Below the pieces are notes generated by a model, which had not been told where the DNA came from, did no database searches, and was given only the letters and a program-made list of their open reading frames with translations. Source: Takifugu bimaculatus (lineage: Eukaryota > Chordata > Actinopteri > Tetraodontiformes > Tetraodontidae). From it: a stretch of DNA of 64,000 nucleotides. Positions 13,258 to 24,277 of the stretch are shown here, in pieces. Within the stretch, counting starts at the first letter, position 1, and every line of letters starts with the position of its first letter. A program made the translations under genes and the position numbers. Location of the stretch: positions 841,946 through 905,945 of the forward strand of contig CP034984.1 in NCBI GenBank assembly GCA_004026145.2, given 5' to 3'.

Positions 13258-15235
13258 CTTTCAGTTAGTGACCCCCGGTGCTTTCCTCCATGGCCGTGAA
13301 GAAACGGTTGCCGGATGTGATGTCAGCGGAAGAAGGGCTTTTAGCGTGGAACTCGGGTCTCCTCTTAGGCCCTGGAATATCAACAGCAGCAACTATAAAC
13401 ACAACCACATTTAAATCATTCCGATGATGTTTAAACAAAACACTAAATTCAATACTAATGATTCCAATAAGGAACATATTTCACTCTTATATCGATGGCT
13501 GGTCCTAAATAGTAATAAAAAGTGTTTATTATACATACAAGAGTTCTTTCGGAGAACATCAAACTTATAAAACATCTGCGCCCGTAAACGTGAAGAAGTG
13601 GCGCATCCATTTCGTATAGAAAGCTGATATAACGTCTTATTCAGCGTATATAATTTCAATCATCAAGCTGAAATGTTTACAGATATCACCCCTAGCGTTC
13701 CGGAATAGTATTACACAGATGCTCAAATAAATCAGTTCAAAAAGGGTCTTGAGGCGTTAATTTTCCATCAATTTTAATTGAATTTACAGACTTTCAAACA
13801 AACTTGTACAAATTGCAAAACAGCTTTGGGTAATATTATTTTCTTTATTATGCTTATTAGGAAATAAATTAAGTAAACGCATAAATACTACAAAGATTAA
13901 TACTACCAAGTGCAAAAGAAGACGGATTAAAGAGGGAACCGTTTTCCACAAAATGAAAAACTACATCTCATTTGCAGTGAATTGAACTAAAAACATCCGG
14001 TGGGGCCGTGTTGCGACAGCTCATCCTGGGTCCTGTAGTTTGACACACAAACACCAGGAGGCGCCGTTACCACACACTAAAATAGCCAGGCACGGTAACC
14101 TAACTCGGACGCCACCAGTCCCACACAGAGCCTCCATTATGTTCATTGGTTATAATAGGAACTCTGGAAGACTGGCGTGTTTTGCGATTTTTTTTTTATT
14201 AATTAATATCAAACGGGGTAATTTAGTCCACTTCTGCAAAACTGCAACCAGTGCCATTTGACAATTCCCCATCTCTATCTGCTCAAACAAGGACCAAGTA
14301 TGGACAAACATACCATTTTGAATGCATCATTAATCCAGCACAAGCTGGTTACATACTTAAATTAAGTGACTCCTATAATTTCAAGGCTTGTGCAGCCATT
14401 TGAACGTTCCATTGGCACAAAAGCAAAGATATTTGAATGTAGAGGGATACTGGATGATCAAAAGGAGGAAGCGGTGAAAATGACAAGTTTTTTGGTGTGG
14501 GTGTGGAGTCGAGGCACAGGGAGGCATATTGGGGGAGGAACCGTGGCCCACTGTGCCCACTGCCAGCAGCTTCTGATTTAGCCTCCATGTTCATTCACAC
14601 TGGTTTCTTCACATTCTTCGCTACTGGTATGGACAGGTGCGCTATTTCAGTGATTAAATATATACCCTGAATAACAATCACAACTTCACAGCGGAATATA
14701 AAGCATTTTTTACCTGTTACATTGAAACATGACAATATCCCATTTGTGTTAACAGATTTTCCAATTGCACGGAAAAGGAAGCCTCACTGAGACACATGGC
14801 GAGGACTCTCTCCACTTTCACAGGCGGTCAAGGCAGAAAAAAAACCCCAAGCAAACGTTCACTTCCTACAGTGTTTTTGTCTAACTCAACAACAATCCTT
14901 ATTACTCAATCACTTTGTCCTTCAACATGGAAAAGGCATTTTCAACACAGAACTTCATAAAACTTCAAATGGCATTGGAAGAGAAACCACAGAATGTTCT
15001 GTTAATAATAATCAAAATACCAACTAACAGGCCAAAAAGAAGAAAACAAACAGTCACAGCAAATTTATGTACACACACATGAAGAAAAGAGTCGTCAGTG
15101 GAGTTGGGAAGAAGCGGTGAAGGCGGGAATAGATAAGCCCTGTATCTTCACTTTACGGTAGTTACAGGGGTTGCCATGAAGGCAGACTGGGAGTGATGGG
15201 GCAGGAGTCGGGGGTAGGATGACCAGGCTGCACGT
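13258..15235. other. MANEA/PPP1CB intergenic and PPP1CB 3' UTR (copy 1)
   Basis: No coding exon. It must contain the MANEA promoter/5' UTR and the PPP1CB 3' UTR, both on the minus strand. Minus-strand AATAAA hexamers occur at about 14192-14197 and 13844-13849 as candidate PPP1CB poly(A) signals. The equivalent spaces in copies 2 and 3 are 27435-29797 and 40605-42965, each about 380 bp longer next to MANEA. Confidence 0.55.
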
Positions 15236-18200
15236 TCACCTCTTCTTCGGAGCTTGGGTGGTCCTGGGAGGGGTAACGGGCCGACCAGAGTTTACGCCTC
15301 CATACTGGTACTTGGCCTTCTTCTCTGAGGGCTTTAGAATCTTCAAACACAGACATTCCTTTGTTAGCATTTCGACTGAACATGCTCAACCCGCGAGGAT
15401 GCACGACGTTCGACGCTACCTGGAAGGAACACATGAGAGATTCATCGACGCTCATCATGCCGCCTGCGTTGTCAAACTCCCCGCAGTAATTTGGAGCGGA
15501 GAACAGTGTGACCAGTTGGCGTTTGGCAAAGAATTCGTATCCATCCTCCACAACCTGCGTGGATACACGAGACATTATTGCACCACCTACAGCGATCGAT
15601 ACCAAGACACAGACCTTCAGCTAGATTTACAGTCTCCTGCTGATGTTTACTGTACCACACAGCCTACAGTTGAATAAAATAAAACCTCTAATGCGCCCTC
15701 AAATAGCCAGAACCACCACCAACCCTGCTAATTGTTTAGTTTCCTCTACGACTTTGCCCTATAAAGATTAAAACAAAATCTGTTTTCCACACCTCCTGCA
15801 GATTCACTGCTGGGATTTCTTGTTGGTTACCTGGTGGGCTCTGCAGATGAGGTCCAGGTCATGGCGGTTCAGGAACTTGCTGACGACATCCGCCCCGAAG
15901 GTGAAGGAGACTCCGCGGTCGTTCTCTCCCCAGCCTTGTACGTCCTTATCTGGGTCTGACCACAGCAGGTCACACAACAGGCCTGAAAGGAGAGCATGGG
16001 CGCTGTTAAACGTGCCGCTGACCAGTGTGGAGGAGGGGCCTGGGCGCCACGTACGAGCAGTCAGATTACCTGTGTCGGGCACGTCTGTTGGCCTCATGAT
16101 CCTGCGAATCTGCTCCATGGACTGCAAATCCGGAGAGAGTCCTGAAAGATAACCGATACACTTTGACTGAGCATTTGGATCGTCACACTGACGTTATGAG
16201 AACAAATCCACGGTCCCAGCGGATCTCTTACCTCCGTGGCAGCAGAAGATCTTCTCATCAATGATGGCGGCAATCGGGAGGCAGTTGAAGCAGTCGGTGA
16301 AGGTCTTCCACAGCTTTATGTTGAACCTGCGTTTGCCTGTTGGAGCACACAATCACACCCGGTTGGAGCTAGACCGCCGTTGCGTTTGTGACGGTTTGTT
16401 TCGCTTCACTCACACTCGTCGTAGAACCCGTAGATGCGGTTGATGGAGGCACACTCGTGGTTGCCCCGGAGCAAGAAGAAGTTCTCTGGATATTTGATCT
16501 TGTAGGCCAACAGGAGACAGATGGTCTCCAGCGACTGTTTCCCCCTGTCCACGTAGTCTCCCAGGAACAGGTAGTTGGCTTCTGGTGGGAAGCCCCCATA
16601 CTCAAACAGCCTCAGCAGATCTGTGTACTGGCCATGGATGTCGCCTGTAAGAGGTGAGCCGAAGGTTATTTTCAGATTTCTATGCTGATGGGAAATTAGC
16701 CGGGATTCTGACAATTCGGGTTAATCATCAAAACGAAAGGACACCTAAACATATCTGCACAGGCCAGCTTTAATTTTAACAGCCATCCTGGGATTCAAGG
16801 TCAGCTTCAGCTGGGCGGCGCTGTGCTCCCTCACGGTTCTGCCTCAGAGCCACGGCCTGCTTCCTTTTATATGCCGTAGTGTAGTGAAGAAGGGTAACGG
16901 GCATAAGGCGTCAGAGGCAAAATGTGTGGTTTTAATATTTAACCTTTGATCTAATGATTAGACCTTCGCAGTCAATGATTAAGGCAGATAAATGCTTAAA
17001 GTTACGTATAGAATCACGAGCAGTTAGAAAGTCAACATAGCCAAATGTGTGATCAATACCTGATGAACGAGCTATGTCTACGCGTCACTGTCACTGTCAC
17101 TATTTGAACACCTGCTGTATGTGTGCATGTCACTATTTGACCACCTACTGAATGTTTAAAATGTCACTAACTGTCACTATTTGACCACCTACTGAATGTT
17201 TAAAATGTCACTAACTGTCACTATTTGAACACCTGCTGCAAACTGCTATGTATATGTACCACTGTTTGAATACGTGCTATGAGATGGAAAGTCCGGGAAA
17301 GCCATCAAAGGGTTAATGGAAAGTACGGGAGTAACCAAGGCGTGGTCTGTTTGAGTAAGGAGGTGTCTGTTTAAAAAAAAACCCTGTAAGGTACACCGGA
17401 CTTCTGATAAGTGGGTTAATTGGTACTTAAGGGTGGAAAATGAGTAGAAAAAGCTGACTGAAAGGAGGAGCCCGGGGCGGAGTAACCCCAGACTCGGAAT
17501 AGTATAAAAGATGGGTGATTCTTGTCAGACTTCAGACTTAGCCCGGGCTACTTCTCATGCACGGTGAATTGTGGATTGACAATAAACCATCGTTTGGATC
17601 GTGAACCAGCTGACCCTGACTCATCATTCGACTTTGTTGTGGTATCTCCGCACTTCAATTCATTGGCACTGGCATAGGTATATTGATTTAATGAAAATAT
17701 AAGTTTAAGTGTTTTAGCGTAGGGGAAAATCCACGACAGTAGCAACCGAGCTGCCCCGGACACAGACGGCGGCAGAAAGGCTCACCAGAAACAGCCCGGA
17801 GGAAAATGCCAGGGTCCATCATGACCGAAGCACAGAGGGACGTTTCCAAACACGTATTACGGACCGCTAACCTCTGCAGCCGTCTTATAAAACGACCAGC
17901 ACAAACGCCGAACTTCATCTCATGAAAACACTGGCAGGAGTTTATGGGTTCCTTTACTCTGTTTAGGCAACATTTGCAGAAATAAAACACTTCTTTGGGA
18001 TGGAGCAAAATAGGTCCGACTTGCATGAATCCGTGAACTGCGGCAGGGCTGAGGTTTGCCCGGGGTTTAAAATGTAGGATAAGTGCTGCCACAGAATGGA
18101 GGCGTGCACAGAGCCAACTAACAAAAGAGTTCTTTTCTACACTCAGTAAAGGTCCTTTTATAGCTGACATGCAATGCTGGGGATTTTGCAGAGGATTAAG

Positions 18201-19057
18201 ATGGCGGGGTGCAGTTCATTATCATCAAACTGGGATAATTTGGGAGCTGGATGAATGGATAAATAAGCATGGAAATGACAAGACAAATTAAATATTGGAG
18301 GTGTCTCACTTCTTTAGTTTAACTCCATGTGTTATTGTTGAGGTGAGGAACCTAATCTACGTGGCCTTAATGAATAAATGAGCAGTTCACTCTTCAAAGC
18401 TGTTCTGAAAGTTTGGATTAATCACTCCCGTGACTCAACCTGTGCGCAGTAACAAGACCCTCATTCATATTTGAGCATAGGTGCTAAGGTTACAGCGGCA
18501 CGAACAAGTGTCGGACTCTCCCGTTACCGTGACAGCAGCTTGACAAGAACGGTCGGCAGCTTTTATCAGTGAGAAGAACTCACAGCAGAACTGATGCAGC
18601 AGAATTATAGTCCTACACCACTGAAACACCAAACACTGGGAATTATGGGAGCATGCATGTAAACTGTGAGTGCGCAGGAGCTTGTGTACCATGGACAATA
18701 GATGGTTCAGAGCTGTTTATACTTACAACAGCAGCGAGAAGGGAAGCGATCAGCTATGTGGGGGTGTGCAGAGATGTGGAGGTGTCAGCTCCCCATAGTT
18801 TGGGAGTGTTTTTAACTGCCATAGATGTGTGCGAGTGGCATAAATGTATCCTTATTAAAGTCAAGGTTGGAGAAATGGAATGGAGTAATTGACCCTCTGG
18901 AAAAAAAAAGCACTCAAGTACTGACCACAGATCTTCAGAGGGGCCTCCAGCTCCAGCAGGATGGGCTGGCTGAGGAAGATCTCCCTGGATTTGATGCAGA
19001 GGCCCCGGACCTCGGCCTCCGTCATCTGGACCACCTTCCCCGGGCGGCATCCTCGCA
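15236..19057 (-). CDS. ppp1cb-like: PPP1CB copy 1, exons 2-8 only
   Basis: Serine/threonine protein phosphatase PP1 beta catalytic subunit lacking exon 1. Exons: 19057-18926, 16644-16414, 16336-16232, 16141-16070, 15982-15831, 15554-15420 and 15340-15236. All borders are GT-AG and all phases match the complete copy 3. The catalytic motifs GDIHGQ, GDYVDRG and GNHE are intact and the C-terminus ends RTTQAPKKR. No exon encoding MAEGELNVDS precedes it: about 200 bp upstream of exon 2, intron 1 is cut and joined to ERV sequence. The first in-frame ATG is Met29 at 19025. It would therefore need either a long-range splice from exon 1 at 48,650 or a new promoter. A minus-oriented LTR (19494-20109) lies just upstream. 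Whether it makes protein is unknown; by structure it is a 5'-truncated gene. Confidence 0.85.
16880..17738 (+). mobile_element. Solo LTR, family B (copy 1)
   Basis: 859-bp solo LTR in PPP1CB intron 2, beginning TGTAGTGAAG and ending CACGACA. It is flanked by a 4-bp target duplication GTAG (16876-16879 and 17739-17742). It has a TATAAAA box at 17503-17509 and AATAAA at 17581-17586, so it is in plus orientation, antisense to the host gene. A 4-bp duplication fits a gammaretrovirus-like ERV. It contains two full 44-bp tandem units. The same insertion is in copy 3; the site is empty in copy 2 (31435-31442). Confidence 0.9.
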
Positions 19058-19260
19058 CTGGTGTCAAGAGAAAGAGAGGTTTCATTTCTGACACAGGTCA
19101 TCACTGTCCTAAAGACACATGGGCGCTGACAAGTTTATCAATGTGACAATAAGGGGACCAAATTCCACAGCATGGAGGAAATAACCTGGAATCAGCATTG
19201 AGTATCTGATCAACTGTGGCAGTGATGCTTCTGTGGCCTCAGACATGCTGAAGAACCCCC

Positions 19261-20424
19261 ATTTCATTGAGCCAAATAAGTGTGATAGAAAGAAAATTGC
19301 GGAGTAATCATAGATATGCGTCCAACATAGGTAGAAGTGTTGCAGCAATGGTAGCAAAAGCATTAGTAAAAAGATTATTCCTGGATTTAGAATCCAACAG
19401 AGGATATATAGTAATAATGGAAGGTGTTTTGTAAATGTAATTTCACTAATACCTAAACACATGCAGATGGAACTAAAGGATCATTGTGTTTGTTGTTGGA
19501 TTGCAATACCTCTCGTGTGTCACTGTCAATCCGCGTGTTCTTTAAATGAAGACTTCAAGTAAACAAATGCCAATTTCAAAATGTATTTAACAATAGAACC
19601 AATTCAAGATACAAATATACAGAGCTCTGGGCCAGTTCATAACCCTACAAACAACAGAGTCAATTGTCAGGGCATGAAGTCTGACCACCTAACTATCCCT
19701 TGGCCCAGTCTTTTATAGAACAACATATGTAAATTATTGATGCTAATTCAGTCCATTCCAGTCCTCCTTCTCAGATGACCTCATCTTCTTCTTCCAGCCT
19801 CCTTTAGTGTTGGTGCGGTCCTTCTTCTCCATTATCTTCCCAGATGGCCAGGTCAGAGGTCATATTCCTGCCAAGGAACTTTATCAACACCAGTAAACTC
19901 TGTTATGTTTTATGATGGGGGGGTCTACCACTTTCTGCCTGACTGTCTCCTCCTGGCCCCAACCGTCCAAACAACATTCATGTCAAGGAAGGGTCAACTG
20001 ACTTGCTTATGCTTATTCCTACTAAAGATTCTACCATTCCTAACTTCTAAAGTGCTTATAACAGAAACATATGGTACAACATGCTAACAAGATAAAATAA
20101 TTCTCTTCATTATCAACCACAATCTGCAGGACTGGTGGAAAGATAAAACAGCACAATTTAATCTAAAGAAGGTAATGGATGATACAGGAAAGAATTGGAT
20201 ATCTTGTAAACCACTTTTACTCAACCTACACATAATGCTAAATAATACAGGATTGACACCTTTTGAAATGTTGTATGGATGACCTTATACTTTACCACAC
20301 TTTGAGCCATTCAAAAGAGCTGATGAAGAAGCAGGTGAAACTTTAGCAGAGAAAAATACATGAGAATTGCTGCTGACTAAAAATATTCACACTGTGAACT
20401 TGATTCTAGCATAAACCACTGAGA
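19261..20424 (+). mobile_element. ERV integrase remnant at the copy 1/2 junction
   Basis: Plus-strand pieces (19261-19493 and 20110-20424) resemble the core and C-terminal part of a retroviral integrase, with several frameshifts and stops. Recognisable pieces are CYQPQSAGLVER just after the LTR edge and TGLTPFEMLYG further on. A solo LTR (19494-20109) is nested inside. The left edge (19260) is a direct join to PPP1CB intron 1. It is non-functional. Confidence 0.8.
19494..20109 (-). mobile_element. Solo LTR, family A, nested in ERV (copy 1)
   Basis: 616 bp, in reverse orientation relative to the family A LTR at 24278-24912. Its ends are TGTTGGATTG and TTCTCTTCA. The flanking 4 bp are TTGT and TTAT, a target duplication with one change. 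Minus-strand TATAAAA at 19711-19717 would point transcription toward PPP1CB exon 2 of copy 1, about 650 bp away. Confidence 0.85.
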
Positions 20425-20428
20425 CAAG

Positions 20429-21079
20429 TGTAGTGAAAGGTAAAGGTTTCTAAAGGCCTGTTTATGCATGTTCAGGCAGGGTCAAGGGATATCTGATGAT
20501 TAGTGTCCGTGATCAATGATTAACTAGACTAAAGTGCCTAATCAATGTGTAATCAATGTTTTTCGGTTATTGTGTGATTGTAATGTTTGCCATTATGCTA
20601 ACATGGCAGAAAAATAAGGTTGAAGGCCTGAAAATGTTGATGACACAGGGAGTTTCAGAGGCGTGGTACAAGGGCAAGGGGTTGTCCACGTATGCAAGAG
20701 ATTGCCTGTTTTAAAAAAAATATGGAAAGGCGCAGTTAGCCTCTGATAAGAATGATAAAAACTACTTAACGGTGGAAAACGGGAAAAATTGCATGATGAG
20801 AAGGAGGGGCCCGGGGAGGAGTAAACCCAAGCCCCAAATTGTATAAAGCTGGAGATTTCTCGCTAGATTTCAGACTTAGCCCGGGCTACCTCTCATGCAT
20901 GGTGAATTGTGAATCTTCAATAAACCATCATTGGAACCGTGAACCAGCTGACCCTGACTCATCATTCGACCTTGTTGCGGCAACTCTACATCAACTCATT
21001 GGCACTGGCATAGGCATTCAGACTTAAGAAAAGTGTAAGTTTATTAAAGCAATTAGACATAGAGTAAAAAGCCACAACA
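20429..21079 (+). mobile_element. Solo LTR, family B, at the copy 1/2 junction
   Basis: 651-bp LTR, beginning TGTAGTGAAA and ending CCACAACA, with a perfect 4-bp target duplication CAAG (20425-20428 and 21080-21083). It has TATAAAG at 20842 and AATAAA at 20919-20924. The corresponding site between copies 2 and 3 (about 35038-35045) is empty. It shares the region from the R segment to the 3' end with the 859-bp LTR but lacks its 44-bp tandem repeats. Confidence 0.9.
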
Positions 21080-21869
21080 CAAGGAGACTGTTAAGTTAAA
21101 AAAAAGTGCTGGTACAAATCCCTAACAACACAGCCCCAGGCGGAAGTGATACTAAAATTCGTTGAAGGCAGGGAAACAATGTTAATGATTACATACTTGG
21201 CACACATGACTGATCCTGAATGAATGATTACCAGGGGTGTGTATCAACAGATCAAACAGGAATAAGACAAAGGGGAACGATGAGTGAATACTGGAGCTTG
21301 ACCTTCTGATAAGTGAACGCTTGATGACTCTTTTAATGACATAAGACAAAAAGAGTGATAATAAACAATTTCTAAATAAATATGTTATACAAATATTAAT
21401 TCCTTTTGTCAGAGTTTCATGACTAAAGTTATGTATTTGTTGAGTTCTGCATAATGCACTTTAAGTTTTATTATAAAATAACATTAGTGATAAGTTCCTT
21501 GATGACTAAATGTTCCTTTATTGAACAAAAAAAAAAATGCAAACACGGTTAGGACACAGGTGCAAAGGAAATGTTACAGAAAAAGGAATCATTCATGTTT
21601 CAATTTATGTATGACAACATTTTCACTTTCCAAACTCAATGTCTCCTGTCCTGTCTAGACATGACCTTCATTTTCTTGACTACAGAATTGTAAAATACAG
21701 AATCAGAATCACCCAAAAAGCATGATTATCAAATTGAATTTGCATATTTTTTGAATGGAAGAAAAAACCCCAAACAGAAACAGACCACTTGGGAAACAAA
21801 GTGCATATTCAAGCGGTAGATTCCTAATGTATCTTCATTTGTCAAACTCAAACATATCCCTGCAAAGCA

Positions 21870-22943
21870 CTACCAGCCCCAGTACCACTTATTCAGGTCA
21901 TTGGCTACTCTAAACTGCCTGCGCTTCCTGAGATAATCACAAGCCTGACACATAGGCTCAGACCATAATTCTAATTTCCTCACTTTGTAATGCTTTCGCC
22001 ATTGAAAGTACTTAAGGTACAAGTCATCATTACTGTCCAGCAGTAGTAAGTAGTCAGCAAGCTCTTTGGGTGAGGAAAAGTCGTCGACGTGGATGAAGGA
22101 ATCTCCAAGCACAAGTTTCTCATAGTTCTCTCTGAGTGTGCCCAAAACTATCGGCACAGTCCCCACAGCAAGTGGGTTGTATAGTTTCTCAGTGATGTAG
22201 TCCTGGTAAATAGAGTTCTCAAAAGACAGGTAGAATTTACAGCTGGCTATTGTTGATAAGGTATCTCCATAGTGATATCCCCCAAACCCTCGTCCAAATG
22301 TGGTGATCTTTATGTGTTTGGACAGCTCTTTGTAGTATTTCACCCGTATATAATGCTCCTTCCAGTTGCTGACTATCCAGCAGACCACATGATCTTTTTT
22401 GGGTGGGACAAAGTCCTCTTCACTTTTTTCAGGAACTAGGTACAAATGGGGAAGTGGAATGTCAGCATCCCAGCGGTAATTCATTGTTAGGTTGAACAAT
22501 TCATCCATTCCAGGAAACCTGTCAGAGTACGAAGGATTCTCCATGTTAAACCAGACCCACATCTGGTATAATGGTCGTTCTTGCTTCGGCAGATTGGACA
22601 GGTCAGGAGCGATGTCTCGATGGTGGAAGACAACCACATCTGCCTCGTTGAAATAGTTCCTGTCAGCTGTAATGAAACAACCTTCTATACTGAAGTAGGC
22701 ACTGCATACATTCAACTCAAAGGTTATCCCAAATGGCCAAAACCAGAGAAGCACAGTGGTCACGTTTTTATCAGTCCTGATGGAAATGATTTCTTTGACA
22801 GGTGCGTTCACTCCAGTCTTCAAAGGACCTGACAACCTGTCAGTGGATGGTTTATAATACATGAAGAAAATAGTCCCAAAGCATCCAAAAACAAAAGTAG
22901 CAAACAAAAGGGGTCGTATGATTCCCTGGAATGGTGAAGACAT
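21870..22943 (-). CDS. fut9-like: Alpha-1,3-fucosyltransferase, FUT9-like (copy 2)
   Basis: GT10 family Golgi fucosyltransferase, predicted to transfer fucose from GDP-fucose in alpha-1,3 linkage to GlcNAc of lactosamine (Lewis x type) chains. Single coding exon, 357 aa (human FUT9 is 359). I start at the ATG before SSPFQG because the bases just upstream form a pyrimidine tract and AG acceptor, so the longer in-frame extension is intronic. Residues about 8-28 are the signal anchor. LLWFWPFG (65-72) and FHHRDI (106-111) are N-terminal domain motifs. FYLSFENSIYQDYITEKLYN (237-256) is the donor-binding alpha-1,3-FucT motif. N-glycosylation sequons are at Asn60 and Asn151. The last 30 residues keep the CQAC cysteine pair. 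It lies downstream of MANEA on the same strand; it differs from copy 3 at six residues. Confidence 0.93.
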   Translation of the reverse strand: MSSPFQGIIRPLLFATFVFGCFGTIFFMYYKPSTDRLSGPLKTGVNAPVKEIISIRTDKNVTTVLLWFWPFGITFELNVCSAYFSIEGCFITADRNYFNEADVVVFHHRDIAPDLSNLPKQERPLYQMWVWFNMENPSYSDRFPGMDELFNLTMNYRWDADIPLPHLYLVPEKSEEDFVPPKKDHVVCWIVSNWKEHYIRVKYYKELSKHIKITTFGRGFGGYHYGDTLSTIASCKFYLSFENSIYQDYITEKLYNPLAVGTVPIVLGTLRENYEKLVLGDSFIHVDDFSSPKELADYLLLLDSNDDLYLKYFQWRKHYKVRKLELWSEPMCQACDYLRKRRQFRVANDLNKWYWGW

Positions 22944-23258
22944 CTTCCTGCCTGAAAAGTAAAGGAGAAAAGCAAACCCCACCAGTGCGAAGATCTGCTA
23001 GTCTGTCGGAAACCAGGATTTAGAAAACGCAATAGAAAAGAGGCAGTAGTATAGAAATCAAGTACACTGGAAGAAACCAACACACAGACAGCAGGGGTGG
23101 GGTGTGTGAGGAATGCATCCTGAAAAGGTTTCTGTGGGATATCAATAAAAGAAGGATGGCGTAAGTTGTGCGTCAGAACGTGTTGGAGATCTGTAACTGA
23201 GCACATCTCTCCGTCCTTGCTGCAAGTAAAACTTAAAGCTGTTGTCTTTGCCTCATTT

Positions 23259-23859
23259 TGTCACAGCCCCTTTTCCCCAGTTCCCTCCTGTCCCAGTACT
23301 TTTCCACTGCCCTGCTCACACCACACCCTCTGATCATCACACCTGCTCTCAGTCACTGATCACACACCTGCTCTCAGTCACTGATCACACACCTGCCCTC
23401 ACTCATCAATCAGCTCACCTACCAGTGTATATATTCTCCAGCCTCACACTCACTCAGTGCCAGATTGTTCTTCTGCTTTCATGTGAAACCTTCCAGCGGT
23501 TTTTCCCTGCCGGATTACCCGTTACCGACCCTGCCTGTCTTCATTCTGCCTGCCTTGCCTGTTCCCCGGACAACCTACCTGCTTTCTGCCTCTGACTATG
23601 ACTTCTGCCTCAGCGTCTCTGGTTCCTGTCTGCTCACCTGGTTTAGACTTCTCCGCCTGGCCCCGACTTCGCTGCTGCTCGTCCCACTCCCCGAGCCTGC
23701 AACCCATAGACTTTGTGCGGGCCCAGAGCCTGAAGAACGGACTATTTCAGGTGTTTCCTTGTCTGCCTGAGTTCCTGTTTGCCCGTGTGTTAATAAAAGT
23801 CATTACTACGGTCCAGCTTTCCAGAGTGCTGCATTAGGGTCCAAACTGCACCCGTCACA
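23259..23859 (+). mobile_element. Gypsy-type solo LTR (copy 2 only)
   Basis: 601-bp block, beginning TGTCACAGCC and ending CCCGTCACA, with a perfect 5-bp target duplication CATTT (23254-23258 and 23860-23864). A late AATAAA signal lies at about 23791. It contains a 25-bp unit (CTGCTCTCAGTCACTGATCA...) in two copies. It is absent from copies 1 and 3. The bases on either side (23140-23253 and 23865-23910) are also not in the other copies, so the LTR landed in older copy-2-specific sequence. Confidence 0.8.
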
Positions 23860-24277
23860 CATTTGTTTTTCTCATGTTTTAGGTCGTTTGAACCTAACAT
23901 TTTCACAACAAATGTAGGATTTTGTTTTTTTTACATTGGACTAATAAATGTAAAGCCTAATGGTAACTACCTCCTACTCTAACATTTTAGATGCTTTACA
24001 ATATTGTAGAAATATATCTTTGAAGATGGTGACCTTTTCTTCCTTTTTACACACACAACCATCCCTTTTAAAACATCCTAAGCATGCAGTAAGTAATGAA
24101 TACTCCTGTCGTTTATGTTTTTCAAGAACATGACATCACCATGTGGTCTTTTTTTACTACTGAAGACACAATGCATCCAGGATTATAATAATCCCGTCAT
24201 GTGACAGACATGGGTTATATCCTGAATGAGCTTGTCAAAGGGGCAAAACAGATTTCAGTGAAATTAAAAGTTAATCA

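Larger units (their letters stand above)
8201..20424. repeat. Segmental duplication, copy 1
   Basis: First of three tandem copies. Similarity to copy 3 begins at AGGGCACATT (8201, matching about 35235). It continues through the FUT9-like pseudogene, MANEA and PPP1CB exons 8 to 2 to about 19260, where PPP1CB intron 1 is joined to ERV integrase sequence. Relative to copies 2 and 3 it lacks about 380 bp upstream of MANEA (at about 13550) and has a deletion near 10490. Like copy 3, and unlike copy 2, it has a solo LTR in PPP1CB intron 2. Confidence 0.92.

Noticed and set aside
15162..15605. 147-codon open frame reading through PPP1CB exon 7 into intron 7
   Set aside because: A GT donor after CSFQ and the frame ILKPSEKKAKYQYGG in exon 8 show the true C-terminus; the read-through is intron.
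15219..15677. Plus-strand 152-codon open frame (and matching frames in copies 2 and 3)
   Set aside because: Shadow of PPP1CB exons 7-8 on the opposite strand; no independent similarity.
19109..19462. Minus-strand hydrophobic open frame resembling a membrane protein
   Set aside because: It is antisense to the ERV integrase remnant and spans the intron 1/ERV join; no support as a gene.
21870..22982. Longer FUT9-like start 13 codons upstream (GFAFLLYFSGRK)
   Set aside because: The extension starts at a non-ATG codon and is encoded by a pyrimidine tract ending in AG, so it is intron sequence; the ATG at 22943 matches the FUT9 N-terminus.
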